Position numbers and translations under genes: made by a program. DNA of 64,000 nt from Parablautia muri (GTDB lineage Bacteria > Bacillota > Clostridia > Lachnospirales > Lachnospiraceae). The DNA is taken from assembly GCF_009917485.1 (NCBI RefSeq), contig NZ_QZDT01000007.1, forward strand, positions 106,448 to 170,447. Reading direction: 5' to 3'. Shown here piece by piece: positions 52,304 to 61,314 of this stretch; within the stretch, counting starts at the first letter, position 1, and each line of letters begins with the position of its first letter. Under the pieces are notes generated by a model. It was not told the DNA's origin, did not search any database, and saw nothing but the letters and a program-made list of their open reading frames with translations.

Positions 52304-54247
52304 ATGGGAAAAGAATATCATGTAGCCAAAAACGGCTGTGACAACAGCGCTGGAAACGTCAGTGAACCTTTTGCCACAATTCAAAGAGCGGCCCAAATGG
52401 CAATGCCTGGAGATACGGTCATTGTACATGGCGGCCAATACCGGGAGTGGGTGAAACCGGAAAATGGGGGCAGTAGTGAAATCTGCCGTATCACGTACCG
52501 GGCGGCGGAAGGAGAAAAGGTAGTGATTAAAGGCTCCGAGCGGATCACCAATTGGGAAAAGGTTGAGGGAACCGTTTGGAAAGCAGTGCTGCCTAACAGT
52601 ATGTTTGGAGACTATAACCCTTACAAAGAAATCCTGGGCGGCGATTGGTTCGTGGCGCCGGAGGGGGACATTTTACATACGGGGGACGTATACCTGAATG
52701 GAAAATCCTTTTATGAGGCAAAGAGCCTTGAGGAGGTAAAAAACCCGGTGATGCGCACAGAGGGCGTAAATCCCCCATGGACAAATCATGCAGAGCCGCT
52801 GCTTCACCCGGAGGATTCCGTTTATCAGTGGTACTGTGAAGCGAATGAGGAAAATACCACCATTTACGCCAACTTTCAGGGAGCCGACCCTAACAGGGAA
52901 CTTACGGAAATAAACGTGCGTAAATGCTGTTTTTACCCGGTAAAGACAGGAAGGAATTATATCACGGTTTCAGGCTTTGAGATGGCCCAGGCAGCATGTC
53001 CATGGACGCCGCCAACAGCTGACCAGCCGGGTTTGCTTGGCGCAAATTGGAGCAAGGGCTGGGTGATTGAAAATAATATAATCCACGATGCAAAGTGTAG
53101 CGGTATCAGCCTTGGAAAGGAGGAATCCACCGGGCACAACCTTTGTACCAGAACACGCAGAAAGCCAGGCTATCAATACCAGATGGAGGCGGTTTTCAGG
53201 GCGCGGCATATTGGATGGAGCAAGGAGACAATTGGCTCCCACATTGTCCGCAACAATGTGATTTATGACTGCGGACAGAATGGAATCGTGGGACATATGG
53301 GCTGTGTATTCAGTGAGATTTACGGAAACCATATTTACAACATTGCGGTGAAGCACGAGTATTTTGGCTATGAGATTGCAGGTATCAAACTTCACGCGGC
53401 AATTGATGTCCAAATACATCATAATAATATTCATAATTGTACTCTCGGGACATGGTTAGACTGGCAGGCCCAGGGAGCCAGGGTGAGCAAGAACCTGTAT
53501 TATAACAACGACAGGGATCTGATGGTGGAAGTGACCCACGGCCCTTATATTGTGGATAACAATATTTTTGCATCGGAATATAATTTTGATAATATTGCAC
53601 AGGGCGGCGCATATGTGCATAATCTTTGCTGCGGAACCATGCGTAGGGAGCCGGTGCCGGACCGCTCGACCCCTTATCATTATCCTCACACGACTGAAGT
53701 GGCGGGAACCACGGTGGTTTATGGCGGTGACGACAGGCTGCAGAGAAATATCTTCCTTGGAGGCGTAAAGACTTACACGCAGCAGTCAACCAGCGGAACG
53801 GAAGGTTATGCGGGAAGTACCACTTCTTTGGAAGAATACATTGAGGAGGTGCTCTCAAAGGGCGTTGGGGATTTGGAAATGTATCTGCTGGTGAAACAGC
53901 CGGTATACATTAACGATAATTGCTATTTAAATGGGGCAAAGCCTTTTGAGAGGGAGGAGAATTATTACCTTTCCGCTGAAAATCCTAAGGTGCGTATCTT
54001 AGAGGAAGAGGATGGAACTTACCTGGAAATGACGGCAACGCCTGGTATGCTGAAAGCGGCAAAGGGAGAACTTCGCTCCGGGGCGTTTGGCATGGTGCGG
54101 ATTGTGGAAGCCGCTTATGAGACGCCGGATGGAAAGGAAATTTTCTTTGACAGTGACTACCGGGGCCGTAAATGGGATGGCGCAGCTTTGGCAGGGCCTT
54201 TTGCAGACCTTAAGGAAGGTGTGAACCGGATTAAGGTGTGGGGATAA
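52304..54247 (+). CDS. Right-handed parallel beta-helix protein, probable glycan-active enzyme
   Basis: About 647 residues. It starts YHVAKNGCDNSAGN, then FATIQRAAQMAMPGDTVIV, a DUF1565-like opening of beta-helix carbohydrate enzymes. The middle (about 250-480) has repeated helix rungs such as GWVIENNIIHD, HIVRNNVIYDCGQNGIVG and VQIHHNNIHN. This fits polysaccharide lyases or GH141-type hydrolases; the exact class cannot be read. No signal peptide is present. GGAGG lies 6 bases before ATG 52304. Two kb downstream are a sugar ABC transporter and YesM/YesN, a common polysaccharide-use set. Confidence 0.8.
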   Translation: MGKEYHVAKNGCDNSAGNVSEPFATIQRAAQMAMPGDTVIVHGGQYREWVKPENGGSSEICRITYRAAEGEKVVIKGSERITNWEKVEGTVWKAVLPNSMFGDYNPYKEILGGDWFVAPEGDILHTGDVYLNGKSFYEAKSLEEVKNPVMRTEGVNPPWTNHAEPLLHPEDSVYQWYCEANEENTTIYANFQGADPNRELTEINVRKCCFYPVKTGRNYITVSGFEMAQAACPWTPPTADQPGLLGANWSKGWVIENNIIHDAKCSGISLGKEESTGHNLCTRTRRKPGYQYQMEAVFRARHIGWSKETIGSHIVRNNVIYDCGQNGIVGHMGCVFSEIYGNHIYNIAVKHEYFGYEIAGIKLHAAIDVQIHHNNIHNCTLGTWLDWQAQGARVSKNLYYNNDRDLMVEVTHGPYIVDNNIFASEYNFDNIAQGGAYVHNLCCGTMRREPVPDRSTPYHYPHTTEVAGTTVVYGGDDRLQRNIFLGGVKTYTQQSTSGTEGYAGSTTSLEEYIEEVLSKGVGDLEMYLLVKQPVYINDNCYLNGAKPFEREENYYLSAENPKVRILEEEDGTYLEMTATPGMLKAAKGELRSGAFGMVRIVEAAYETPDGKEIFFDSDYRGRKWDGAALAGPFADLKEGVNRIKVWG

Positions 54248-54263
54248 GGATTCAATGATTTGT

Positions 54264-54304
54264 GCGGAGAATGCCCGTATTTCGGGTATTCTCCGAAATT
54301 TTTT
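54264..54304. terminator. Terminator, hairpin-B type
   Basis: CGGAGAATGCCCG (54264-54276) with CGGGTATTCTCCG (54282-54294), then AAATTTTTTAG. It is shared by the convergent beta-helix and Fpg-like genes. The same GGAGAATGCCCGTATTT string is hairpin B of the composite repeats. Confidence 0.8.
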
Positions 54305-54313
54305 AGCCGTTCC

Positions 54314-55138
54314 TTACTTCTTTTGACAATTCTCACAATAATACACGGTTCCACCCATGAAATTTGCTTTATGGATTTCATGCCCGCATTTGATACATGG
54401 CTCAAACAATGTTTTTTTACTTAACTGGGTAATATATTTCCCGGTTTGTCCCAATAAGTCCTTTTCCGTGTCCCGTCCGCCCTGTTCACACATTTCCTTT
54501 AAGATTTTCTTTACGGAAGTATATAACGCCATAAAGTCAGTTTCAGAAGCTTCTCTCATGTCAAAGCGCGGATCAATTCCGGCATTCCACAAAATATCCT
54601 GTAATACACCATTCCCAAGGCCTGGTATTCTCTGTTCTGTGGCAAGAAATGCCTTTGCGCTTAATTTTTTGCGGTTACCCGGATAAAGGCTTCGGAAATA
54701 TTCAAATGTAAATTCATTGCACAGTGGATCTGTCTTTCCGGCGGATGATATATAGTGGTCTTCCGGACATTTTCCCTTCGGAAATACAAAGATAAATCCA
54801 TACATTTGTATAGACACAAAAACAGCTGTCTCATCATCAAAATAAATCGCTAACTGATGCTTTTTAGGAAATTTCTTTTTATCTTCATAATATCTGGGAT
54901 ACGCGCCATCGCCAAACGCTATCATACAATCCTCGGTATCCATTTCAATCAGGCCGCCATGATATGTGGCACCTTTGACAGTCTGCCCTTCCAATAAATC
55001 TCTATAGCTTTTAACATCGCCCTGAAGGAACGCAAGTTTGTGAGGTGTATGTAATACCTCAACATAGCTTATGATTTTTCCTGTCAATAGCTCCTGTATC
55101 TGACCGGATATGGTATAGCTTTCTGGTAATTCTAACAT
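54314..55138 (-). CDS. Fpg/Nei-like DNA glycosylase without the N-terminal Pro
   Basis: About 274 residues of the Fpg/Nei family: LGQTGKYITQLSKKTLFEPC with the helix-two-turn-helix nearby (IPGLGNGVLQDILWNAGIDP) and a C-terminal zinc finger (CIKCG ... CENC). Classical members start MPELPE and use Pro2 as the nucleophile. This one starts MLELPESYTISG with Leu2, so the usual Schiff-base chemistry cannot occur in the same way. It may be a divergent glycosylase or a DNA-binding relative. ATG 55138 follows GGAGG, and the start is fixed by that site. Confidence 0.85.
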   Translation of the reverse strand: MLELPESYTISGQIQELLTGKIISYVEVLHTPHKLAFLQGDVKSYRDLLEGQTVKGATYHGGLIEMDTEDCMIAFGDGAYPRYYEDKKKFPKKHQLAIYFDDETAVFVSIQMYGFIFVFPKGKCPEDHYISSAGKTDPLCNEFTFEYFRSLYPGNRKKLSAKAFLATEQRIPGLGNGVLQDILWNAGIDPRFDMREASETDFMALYTSVKKILKEMCEQGGRDTEKDLLGQTGKYITQLSKKTLFEPCIKCGHEIHKANFMGGTVYYCENCQKK

Positions 55139-55155
55139 ATTAATCCTCCGTTCTA

Positions 55156-55235
55156 GCCAACAACCCACAAATTTGGGCGTAAGCACAAATCTGATAAACC
55201 TTCCTTCGTCTGCATTGCAGACGCTCAAATTCTTA
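55156..55235 (-). repeat. Leader repeat before the Fpg-like gene
   Basis: On the minus strand: TTTGAG, hairpin CGTCTGC/GCAGACG (a hairpin C variant), then GCTTACGCCCAAATTTGTGG and TTGTTGGC, then GGAGGATT before the ATG. It joins two modules seen separately elsewhere. Confidence 0.65.
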
Positions 55236-55511
55236 CGGGCATTATACCAAACAAAACCTGACACCCTATGTCACGATTTGTTCCCGCGCGCAAAAAGACA
55301 AGTAGATTATCCCCTTTTTATAAACGTCTGTCAATTTAAGAAATGATAATTGATTTCCGGATTGTCCATAGATACAAATATGATGTAATTGCTTTTAAAT
55401 CGTTCTGGAAAGTATGTATAAAACAAAGATAAAACTGGTAAGATTTTTATAGAATTGTGACAGATTATTAAATAGATAACAAAAGAAATTTTTGATATGC
55501 TTTTTACATCA

Positions 55512-55551
55512 ACAGGTGATTGCAAAAGGAGATTATTTTGTAATTACCTGT
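55512..55551 (+). repeat. Inverted repeat before sugar binding protein gene
   Basis: ACAGGTGATT (55512-55521) and AATTACCTGT (55542-55551) flank a 20-base loop that contains AAAGGAG. It lies 28 bases before the start codon and may be an operator or translational switch. The rest of the AT-rich gap from 55265 has no gene and no clear promoter. Confidence 0.55.
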
Positions 55552-55579
55552 TTCTATCAAAAAGAAGGGAGAAGTTACT

Positions 55580-57004
55580 ATGAAAAAAAGATGGAAATCA
55601 ATTATTGCTTTAGGACTGTCAACCGTTATGTGTTTGTCACTGGCAGCCTGCGGCGGCGGTGATACCGCAGGGGCAGGTACTGATAATGGAGGAGCTGACA
55701 GTGCTGCGGAAGACAGCGGTTCGGCAGATACAGGTACGGCGGATGCAGGTACAGGGGACAGCGGTTCAGCAGACAGTGGAGCCTCCGGCGATAAGGTCAT
55801 CACATTCTGGAATGTGGGAACAGAAGGAGCGGATAAGGAAACCTACGAAATGGCAATCCGCCAGTTTGAAGAAAATTCCACAAGCGGTTATACAATTGAA
55901 AACATTCCCACTCAAAATGACAAATATAAAGAAAAACTTGTCATTGCCATGAGCTCAGGAGAATGCCCGGATATGTATACTTCCTGGTCAGGGGGCCCTA
56001 TGAATGAGTACATATATTCAGGCTATGCGCAGCCGCTGGATGATTTATATGAAAAGTACAATTTGAAAGACAGGTTCATGGAAGGCGCCATTGAACAGGC
56101 AAGCTACAATGGAAAGATTTATGCCATCCCGGTAAAAAATATTTCTATTGCCGGAATTTATTACAACAAGGACTTGTTTGAACAATATGGCGTAAGCGTG
56201 CCTACAACGGTATCCGAGTTAGAAAGCGCATGCGACACATTCCTTGCAAACGGAATCCTGCCCTTTACATTGGCAAACGGACCGAAGTGGACGGGTTCTA
56301 TGTACTTCCAGTGTCTTGCTGCAAGAAAAGGCGGTTTGGAACCGTTCCAGAAGGCAGCGTCAGGGGAAGGCAGCTTTGAGGATGAATGCTTTGTTTATGC
56401 AGGCGAGAAGATTCAGGAATGGGTCAACAAAGGTTACTTCCCGGAAGGCTTTAACTCCATGAGCGAGGATGACGGTCAGGCAACCCAGTTCTTCTACACG
56501 GAAGAAGCGGCTATGTACCTGATTGGTTCCTGGAAGACAGCTTCTTTCAAGACGGACAGCGATGAAGCGGGCAACAATTTCTATGACAAGGTTGGTTGGT
56601 TCTCCTTCCCGGCAGTGGACGGTTCTGATGCGGATCCTTCTATCCTGTGCGGCACCATGGGAGATCAGTTCATTTCCTTTAACTGTACGGATGAAAAATT
56701 AGACGCGGCTTTCGAGTTTGCAACCTATCTCTCAAGCGATGAGACAGTTGAATACATGGTTGGCGCAAGCCTTATTCCTCCGGTTAAAGGTGTGGAAGAC
56801 TTGATAACAGACCCTATTTCCAAGTCTATGATAGAGGCTTCTAATCAGGCGGCGGCAGTACAGCTGTGGTATGACCAGTATTTAAGTCCGGCTGTAGCAA
56901 ACGCACATCTGGATGGAAATCAGGAAGTATTTGGCCTTACAATGACGCCGGAAGATACAAATAAGAAGATGCAGCAGGCGATGGAAGAAGATCTTGCTGA
57001 ATAA
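55580..57004 (+). CDS. Sugar ABC transporter binding lipoprotein (second CUT1 system)
   Basis: 474 residues. The signal peptide ends in CLSLAACGGG, a lipobox with Cys near residue 23. A very Gly/Ala/Ser/Asp-rich tether of about 45 residues follows, then the CUT1 binding domain (ITFWNVGTEGADKE; YAIPVKNISIAGIYYNKDLF). It should present an oligosaccharide to the permeases at 57341-59110. AGAAGGGAG precedes the ATG. A terminator and three hairpin repeats separate it from the permeases, so its mRNA is probably far more abundant. Confidence 0.93.
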   Translation: MKKRWKSIIALGLSTVMCLSLAACGGGDTAGAGTDNGGADSAAEDSGSADTGTADAGTGDSGSADSGASGDKVITFWNVGTEGADKETYEMAIRQFEENSTSGYTIENIPTQNDKYKEKLVIAMSSGECPDMYTSWSGGPMNEYIYSGYAQPLDDLYEKYNLKDRFMEGAIEQASYNGKIYAIPVKNISIAGIYYNKDLFEQYGVSVPTTVSELESACDTFLANGILPFTLANGPKWTGSMYFQCLAARKGGLEPFQKAASGEGSFEDECFVYAGEKIQEWVNKGYFPEGFNSMSEDDGQATQFFYTEEAAMYLIGSWKTASFKTDSDEAGNNFYDKVGWFSFPAVDGSDADPSILCGTMGDQFISFNCTDEKLDAAFEFATYLSSDETVEYMVGASLIPPVKGVEDLITDPISKSMIEASNQAAAVQLWYDQYLSPAVANAHLDGNQEVFGLTMTPEDTNKKMQQAMEEDLAE

Positions 57005-57017
57005 AAACGGGGGATTA

Positions 57018-57045
57018 AGAGGGGGAGGTTTCCCCCTCTTTCTGT
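57018..57045 (+). terminator. Terminator after binding-protein gene
   Basis: AAGAGGGGGA with TCCCCCTCTT, loop GGTT, followed by TCTG. It is partial enough to let some read-through into the permease genes. Confidence 0.75.
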
Positions 57046-57049
57046 AACA

Positions 57050-57110
57050 GTGCGAAGAAAAGTTCTAAGGCGTCAAAGGACGCCGCCTAAGAACTTTTAA
57101 AGCTTCGCAC
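57050..57110 (+). repeat. Hairpin repeat D, first copy
   Basis: GTGCGAAG pairs with CTTCGCAC, AAAGTTCTAAGGCG with CGCCTAAGAACTTTT, and GGCGTC with GACGCC. A second copy follows at 57163. Confidence 0.85.
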
Positions 57111-57112
57111 AG

Positions 57113-57154
57113 CAAATTTGTGCTTACGCCCAAATTTGCGGGCTGTTGGCAGAG
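57113..57154 (+). repeat. Leader module GCTTACGCCCAAATTTG, internal copy
   Basis: CAAATTTG, then GCTTACGCC and CAAATTTG (an inverted repeat), then GGGCTGTTGGC. It matches 52257 and the minus-strand 55156-55190, but here it is not followed by a gene. Confidence 0.65.
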
Positions 57155-57162
57155 TAGAAGAT

Positions 57163-57224
57163 AGTGCGAAGAAAAGTTCTAAGGTGTCAAAAGACGCCGC
57201 CTAAGAACTTTTAAAGCTTCGTAT
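57163..57224 (+). repeat. Hairpin repeat D, second copy
   Basis: It differs from the copy at 57050 by only a few bases (GTGTCAAAAGACGCCG for GCGTCAAAGGACGCCG) and has a changed end, CTTCGTAT, which breaks the outer pairing. Confidence 0.85.
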
Positions 57225-57240
57225 GGCAAGAATGGAGGAT

Positions 57241-57340
57241 TAGTGTGAGAAGTACTAAGTCTCACACAGGAGAATGCCTAAAATAAGGGCATTCTCCGCA
57301 CTGATTTGAGATTCCGCAAAGCGGAATCATGGAGGTTAGT
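57241..57340 (+). repeat. Composite hairpin repeat (A-B-C), short-tip copy
   Basis: GTGTGAGAAGTACTAAGTCT and CACAC (hairpin A without its tip), hairpin B GGAGAATGCC/GGGCATTCTCC, GCACTGATTTGAG, hairpin C GATTCCGC/GCGGAATC, then ATGGAGGTTAGT, which supplies the Shine-Dalgarno for the permease at 57341. Confidence 0.85.
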
Positions 57341-58246
57341 ATGAAAAATCAATCCAATACACTGAGTGGGCGCAGGCAGAGAAGCACGAATATTGCGGCA
57401 TTCGTTTTCCTGCTCCCGGTTATTTTGCTTCTGACGGTTTTCATTTTCTATCCCATTGTAGATTCCTTCATGATCAGTACTTATAAATGGAACGGGATAG
57501 CATCGGAGAGGACTTTTGTGGGGATTTCCAATTGGACGAAACTGATAGGAGACAGAGATTTCTGGTTTGCATTCCGGAACAATATTGTCATTATGATCAT
57601 GTCCATTATCATTCAGATTCCGATTGGTCTTGCGGAGGCAACTTTTATTGAGTTTGTGGGGAAAAAGGCAACCATATGCAAGATTTTGTGGTTTATCCCT
57701 ATGCTGATGTCTTCCGTGGCGATTGGATTCTTGTTCACTTATGCCCTGGCGGCCAATGGAGGGATGATCAGTGCGGTTTCACAGCTTTTTGGAGGAGGAA
57801 ATATTGATCTTTTAGGCAACAAGAATACGGCGCTTATGACGGTTATTTTTGTCATTGCATGGCAGTTCATTCCTTTTTATATGGTATATGCTATGGCGGG
57901 ATATACCAGCATTTCAGAGGATGTTTTTGAGGCGTCCTTAATTGACGGGGCCACTAAGAGCCAGTATTTCTGGAAGATTGCTCTGCCGCTTTTAATGCCT
58001 ACCCTTAAGAGTGCGGCGATACTGTCCATGGTGGGCTCCCTGAAATACTTTGATTTGATTTACGTTATGACCGGCGGCGGTCCGGGAACGGTTACGGAGC
58101 TGATGGCAACCTATATGTACAAGAATGCCTTTGCACAGTTCAATATGGGATACGGTTCCGCAGTTGCAGCGGGAATGTTTATTTTAATTACCTTATTGTC
58201 GCTTGTAACCATGCGTTTGATTAACGGGAAAAAGGAAGATGAATAG
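57341..58246 (+). CDS. Sugar ABC transporter permease 1 (CUT1)
   Basis: About 301 residues with six membrane helices. FVFLLPVILLLTVFIFYPIVDS is the typical first helix, and the ATPase-contact EAA loop reads VFEASLIDGATKSQYFWKIALPLL. ATG 57341 follows GGAGG, which belongs to the composite repeat, so initiation depends on that element. It forms a pair with the permease 12 bases downstream. No ATPase gene is present. Confidence 0.93.
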   Translation: MKNQSNTLSGRRQRSTNIAAFVFLLPVILLLTVFIFYPIVDSFMISTYKWNGIASERTFVGISNWTKLIGDRDFWFAFRNNIVIMIMSIIIQIPIGLAEATFIEFVGKKATICKILWFIPMLMSSVAIGFLFTYALAANGGMISAVSQLFGGGNIDLLGNKNTALMTVIFVIAWQFIPFYMVYAMAGYTSISEDVFEASLIDGATKSQYFWKIALPLLMPTLKSAAILSMVGSLKYFDLIYVMTGGGPGTVTELMATYMYKNAFAQFNMGYGSAVAAGMFILITLLSLVTMRLINGKKEDE

Positions 58247-58258
58247 GAGGGCCGGAAA

Positions 58259-59110
58259 ATGGATAAACAATACAGAGCTACCAAAATAAAAAGCAGGATT
58301 TGCTGGTTCGTGGCGATAGTGCTGGCGCTTGCAGCCCTGGCCGCAGCGGTTCTTCCCTTCTTCTTTATGGTGATCAATTCCTTTAAGGGAAAATTTGAGA
58401 TGTTGACAAAGGGCGTTTTTGCACTGCCTGATAAATTTAACACGGCTAATTATCAGGAGGTTTTAAGCGGAGGCTTCGTAAGGTATTTTGGAAACAGTGT
58501 GCTGGTTTTGTGTGTTTCCCTGCTGCTGATTTTATTTATCTCCGCCTGTGCGGCCTATCCTTTGGCACGATTTAAATTCAGGTTAAATGGTTTTGTCTAT
58601 GCAACAATTGTGGCATGTATGGCCATTCCCATACATATTACGCTGATTCCGGTATTCCAGATGACAAAGAGCTTAAAGCTGTATGATACCATTGGCGCTA
58701 TGATAGGGCCGGACGTTGCTTTTGCGCTGCCCATATCGGTTTTCATCCTCACTAGCTTTATGGCGGGCATACCAAAGGAGATAGAGGAATCGGCGGAAAT
58801 TGACGGCTGCAATAAATACAGAATGTTTTTTACCATTATGCTGCCTTTGGCAAAGCCGGGTCTTTCCACACTGGCTATTTATAATGGCGTGAACATCTGG
58901 AACGAGTTCAGTTTTGCCTACACGCTTACACAGTCACCGAAAAACAGGACCCTTCCGCTGGCAGTCTGGGATTTTCAGGGGCAGTATTCCATGAATACGC
59001 CTATGATTATGGCCGTGCTTACGCTGACGGTTCTGCCCATGATCATCCTGTTTATCTTTGCCCAGGATAAGCTGGTCAAGGGTATGACGGCAGGGGCGGT
59101 AAAAGGATAA
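58259..59110 (+). CDS. Sugar ABC transporter permease 2 (CUT1)
   Basis: 283 residues with six membrane helices. INSFKGKFEMLTKGVFALP follows helix 1, the EAA loop is EIEESAEIDGCNKYRMFFTIMLPLAKPG, and the C-terminus ends LVKGMTAGAVKG. It is the MalG-type partner of the preceding gene. GGAGGGCCGG lies just before the ATG. Repeats fill the gap to the sensor kinase gene. Confidence 0.93.
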   Translation: MDKQYRATKIKSRICWFVAIVLALAALAAAVLPFFFMVINSFKGKFEMLTKGVFALPDKFNTANYQEVLSGGFVRYFGNSVLVLCVSLLLILFISACAAYPLARFKFRLNGFVYATIVACMAIPIHITLIPVFQMTKSLKLYDTIGAMIGPDVAFALPISVFILTSFMAGIPKEIEESAEIDGCNKYRMFFTIMLPLAKPGLSTLAIYNGVNIWNEFSFAYTLTQSPKNRTLPLAVWDFQGQYSMNTPMIMAVLTLTVLPMIILFIFAQDKLVKGMTAGAVKG

Positions 59111-59152
59111 AAACCTCCTTGCGTCCGGTGCCGCGTCATGTTTTAATGAAAA

Positions 59153-59294
59153 TAGTGTGAGAAGTACTTCTAGCCACTCACAGCAGGGGCTGTTTCGTGG
59201 AGAAATACACTAAGTCTCACACAGGAGAATGCCTAAAATACGGGCATTCTCCGCACCGATTTGAGATTCCGCAAAGCGGAATCATGGAGGTTAG
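59153..59294 (+). repeat. Composite hairpin repeat (A-B-C), full copy
   Basis: Nearly identical to the complement of 3041-3178: the same tip CAGCAGGGGCTGTTTCGTGG, the same hairpins B and C, ending ATGGAGGTTAG. Only a few bases differ, although the copies are 56 kb apart (or further round the chromosome) and lie on opposite strands. Confidence 0.9.
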
Positions 59295-59339
59295 ATTGAA
59301 AAATCATACTGGCGGCTGATTTTATCAATCTTCTATTTA

Positions 59340-59457
59340 AGCAGTATCGCAAGCAGGCTTGCGATATGCATGGGGATTAGTGTGAAGAAAAGTACTAAGA
59401 TGTCAAAAAAACGCCATCTAAGAACTTTTAAGATTTGCGAAGCAAATATCTTCACAC
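59340..59457 (+). repeat. Hairpin C-like leader followed by hairpin repeat D
   Basis: ATCGCAAGC/GCTTGCGAT hairpin, ATGGGGATTA, then GTGTGAAGAAAAGTACTAAG ... CTAAGAACTTTT ... CTTCACAC. The middle (TGTCAAAAAAACGCCA) is changed and unpaired compared with other D copies. More short hairpins continue to 59520. Confidence 0.75.
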
Positions 59458-59541
59458 AAGAAAAACGCAAAAAGCGTGTTTTTCACCACTATTTGAGCAG
59501 TCGGAAGGCGGCATGGGTGTGTGAAACGGGGGGCAAAAGCA

Positions 59542-61314
59542 ATGATGTCTTTTAAGGAAAAGTGGGAAAAAAGCTGGAATTTCGAAAAGAAGATGAATGT
59601 GGTCATTGTCTGGACGATAGCGGCTATCACAATTGTAGCGATTGTAGTTTCCACTTTTTCTTTTGTTATGTCAATTACGGAGCAGAACAGCCAGTATGTG
59701 ACGGATCAGCTTACTATCATGGCCCAGGACTGCGCCAATAATTTAGAGCAGTATAAGTCCCTGATTACGGCCTGTAACTTGGATTCCCATGTACAGAAAT
59801 ACTGTGAAAGCACAAGCAAAGAGGAACTATATGGGGAGATGGGAAATGTATATAGTTCTTTTTTAAATATGCTTTATATGCAGTACAATGCCAATTTCAT
59901 TGCAGTGCTCAATAACCGGGTGGGGAATTATTTGTACAATGGGAATGTCAATATCAATGAAAGCGGTTTTGAGAAGGTTTATGAGGATGACTATGAGAAA
60001 AGCATGCAGGCAAAAACGAAGGGAACCCTTAAGGTCAGCTTTTCCAACCGCTATCATAACGGCAGGAAATATACGCTGACTTTATATTTTCCGGTTTATT
60101 CGGTTACGAAAATGGTAAACAGCAGGGGGCTGCTCGTTGTCAATCTGGATGACGACCTTTTAAAAAGGTTCCATCAGAAAGATTCCATGTACAGCTCCAA
60201 TCTTTATCTTACGGATGTGGAGGGAAATATTGTATCTACCCAGGATGAAAGCCAGATTGGGGAGAAAATTGCCTTTGCCGGGCAAATCAAAGGAGACCAG
60301 GGCCGGTTCTGGCATGGGGGAAGACTGATCAGCTATCAGAAGGTGCGGGACTGGAATTTTTATATGGTGAATGAGGTGGAGGCCCTTTCTCTTTACCAGG
60401 ACTGCTTTGGCACGATTTTGATTCTGCTGGCGGTGATGCTGGTGGCAACAGGCACGGCCCTTGCCCTTGCCCGGAATATTACTAAAAAGCTGTTTTCCCC
60501 TATGAATAAAATTGTTTCCAAAATGAATGATGTATCAAAGGGAAATTTAAGGACCCGTATTCATGTGGAGGATATGGACAGCGATGGGAGAAAGCTTGCG
60601 GATGGCTTTAATATCATGATGGATGAGATTGATGTCCTTATGGAGCAGGTGAAGGAGGAACAAAGACAGTTTGACAAAATGCACCTTTACGCCCTTCAGT
60701 CCCAAATACAGCCCCATTTTCTTTATAATACCCTGGAATGCATTCACTGGCAGGCGCTTTCGGAGGGAAATAAGGAAATTTCCACTATGGTGAAGGCAAT
60801 GGCCCAGTATTACAGAATCTGCTTAAGCGAAGGGAAAGATATCATTACGCTGGAAACAGAGATTGCGCATGTGCGGAATTATCTGATTATCCAGAATATG
60901 CGGTATGATAATATTATTGCTTTTACGGTGAAAGTGCCAAAGCAGTATTTTCCTATTAAGATACCCAAACTGACCCTGCAGCCCCTGGTGGAAAACAGTA
61001 TTTATCATGGAATTCGTGTTAAGGAAGGGAAAAAGGGAACCATAGAAATTGCCATTTATGAGACAGATAGGGGTATTTGCCTTACGGTGAAGGATGATGG
61101 TGTTGGCATGACACAGGAAGAACTGGCCTACGTAAATCAGAATATTTCCAGCCATAATTGGGATGTGGGATATGGGATTTCCAATATCAATAAACGGATA
61201 GAATTAATGTTTGGGGAAGAATACGGGCTTGCCTTTCGGGCCAATGAGAAAAACGGAGTATGTGTGGAGATACGTCTTCCAAAAGAATTGCAGGAGGATG
61301 GAAGTGAAGTATAA
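59542..61314 (+). CDS. YesM/LytS-type sensor histidine kinase
   Basis: About 590 residues. Helix 1 (about 20-45), an extracellular sensor domain (about 45-290), helix 2 (TILILLAVMLVATGTALALA), a HAMP linker, then the His kinase domain with QIQPHFLYNTLECIHW and the ATPase domain (DDGVGMTQEEL). It pairs with the YesN-type regulator that starts inside its last codons. Such pairs sense extracellular sugars and switch on nearby transport operons. ATG 59542 is chosen after GGGGGGC; GTG 59521 is possible. Confidence 0.92.
   Translation: MMSFKEKWEKSWNFEKKMNVVIVWTIAAITIVAIVVSTFSFVMSITEQNSQYVTDQLTIMAQDCANNLEQYKSLITACNLDSHVQKYCESTSKEELYGEMGNVYSSFLNMLYMQYNANFIAVLNNRVGNYLYNGNVNINESGFEKVYEDDYEKSMQAKTKGTLKVSFSNRYHNGRKYTLTLYFPVYSVTKMVNSRGLLVVNLDDDLLKRFHQKDSMYSSNLYLTDVEGNIVSTQDESQIGEKIAFAGQIKGDQGRFWHGGRLISYQKVRDWNFYMVNEVEALSLYQDCFGTILILLAVMLVATGTALALARNITKKLFSPMNKIVSKMNDVSKGNLRTRIHVEDMDSDGRKLADGFNIMMDEIDVLMEQVKEEQRQFDKMHLYALQSQIQPHFLYNTLECIHWQALSEGNKEISTMVKAMAQYYRICLSEGKDIITLETEIAHVRNYLIIQNMRYDNIIAFTVKVPKQYFPIKIPKLTLQPLVENSIYHGIRVKEGKKGTIEIAIYETDRGICLTVKDDGVGMTQEELAYVNQNISSHNWDVGYGISNINKRIELMFGEEYGLAFRANEKNGVCVEIRLPKELQEDGSEV

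Noticed and set aside
59458..59541. Possible short leader gene before the YesM kinase
   Set aside because: Only hairpin debris of the repeat families is seen (AAACGC/GCGTTT) and no frame has a start with a ribosome binding site.
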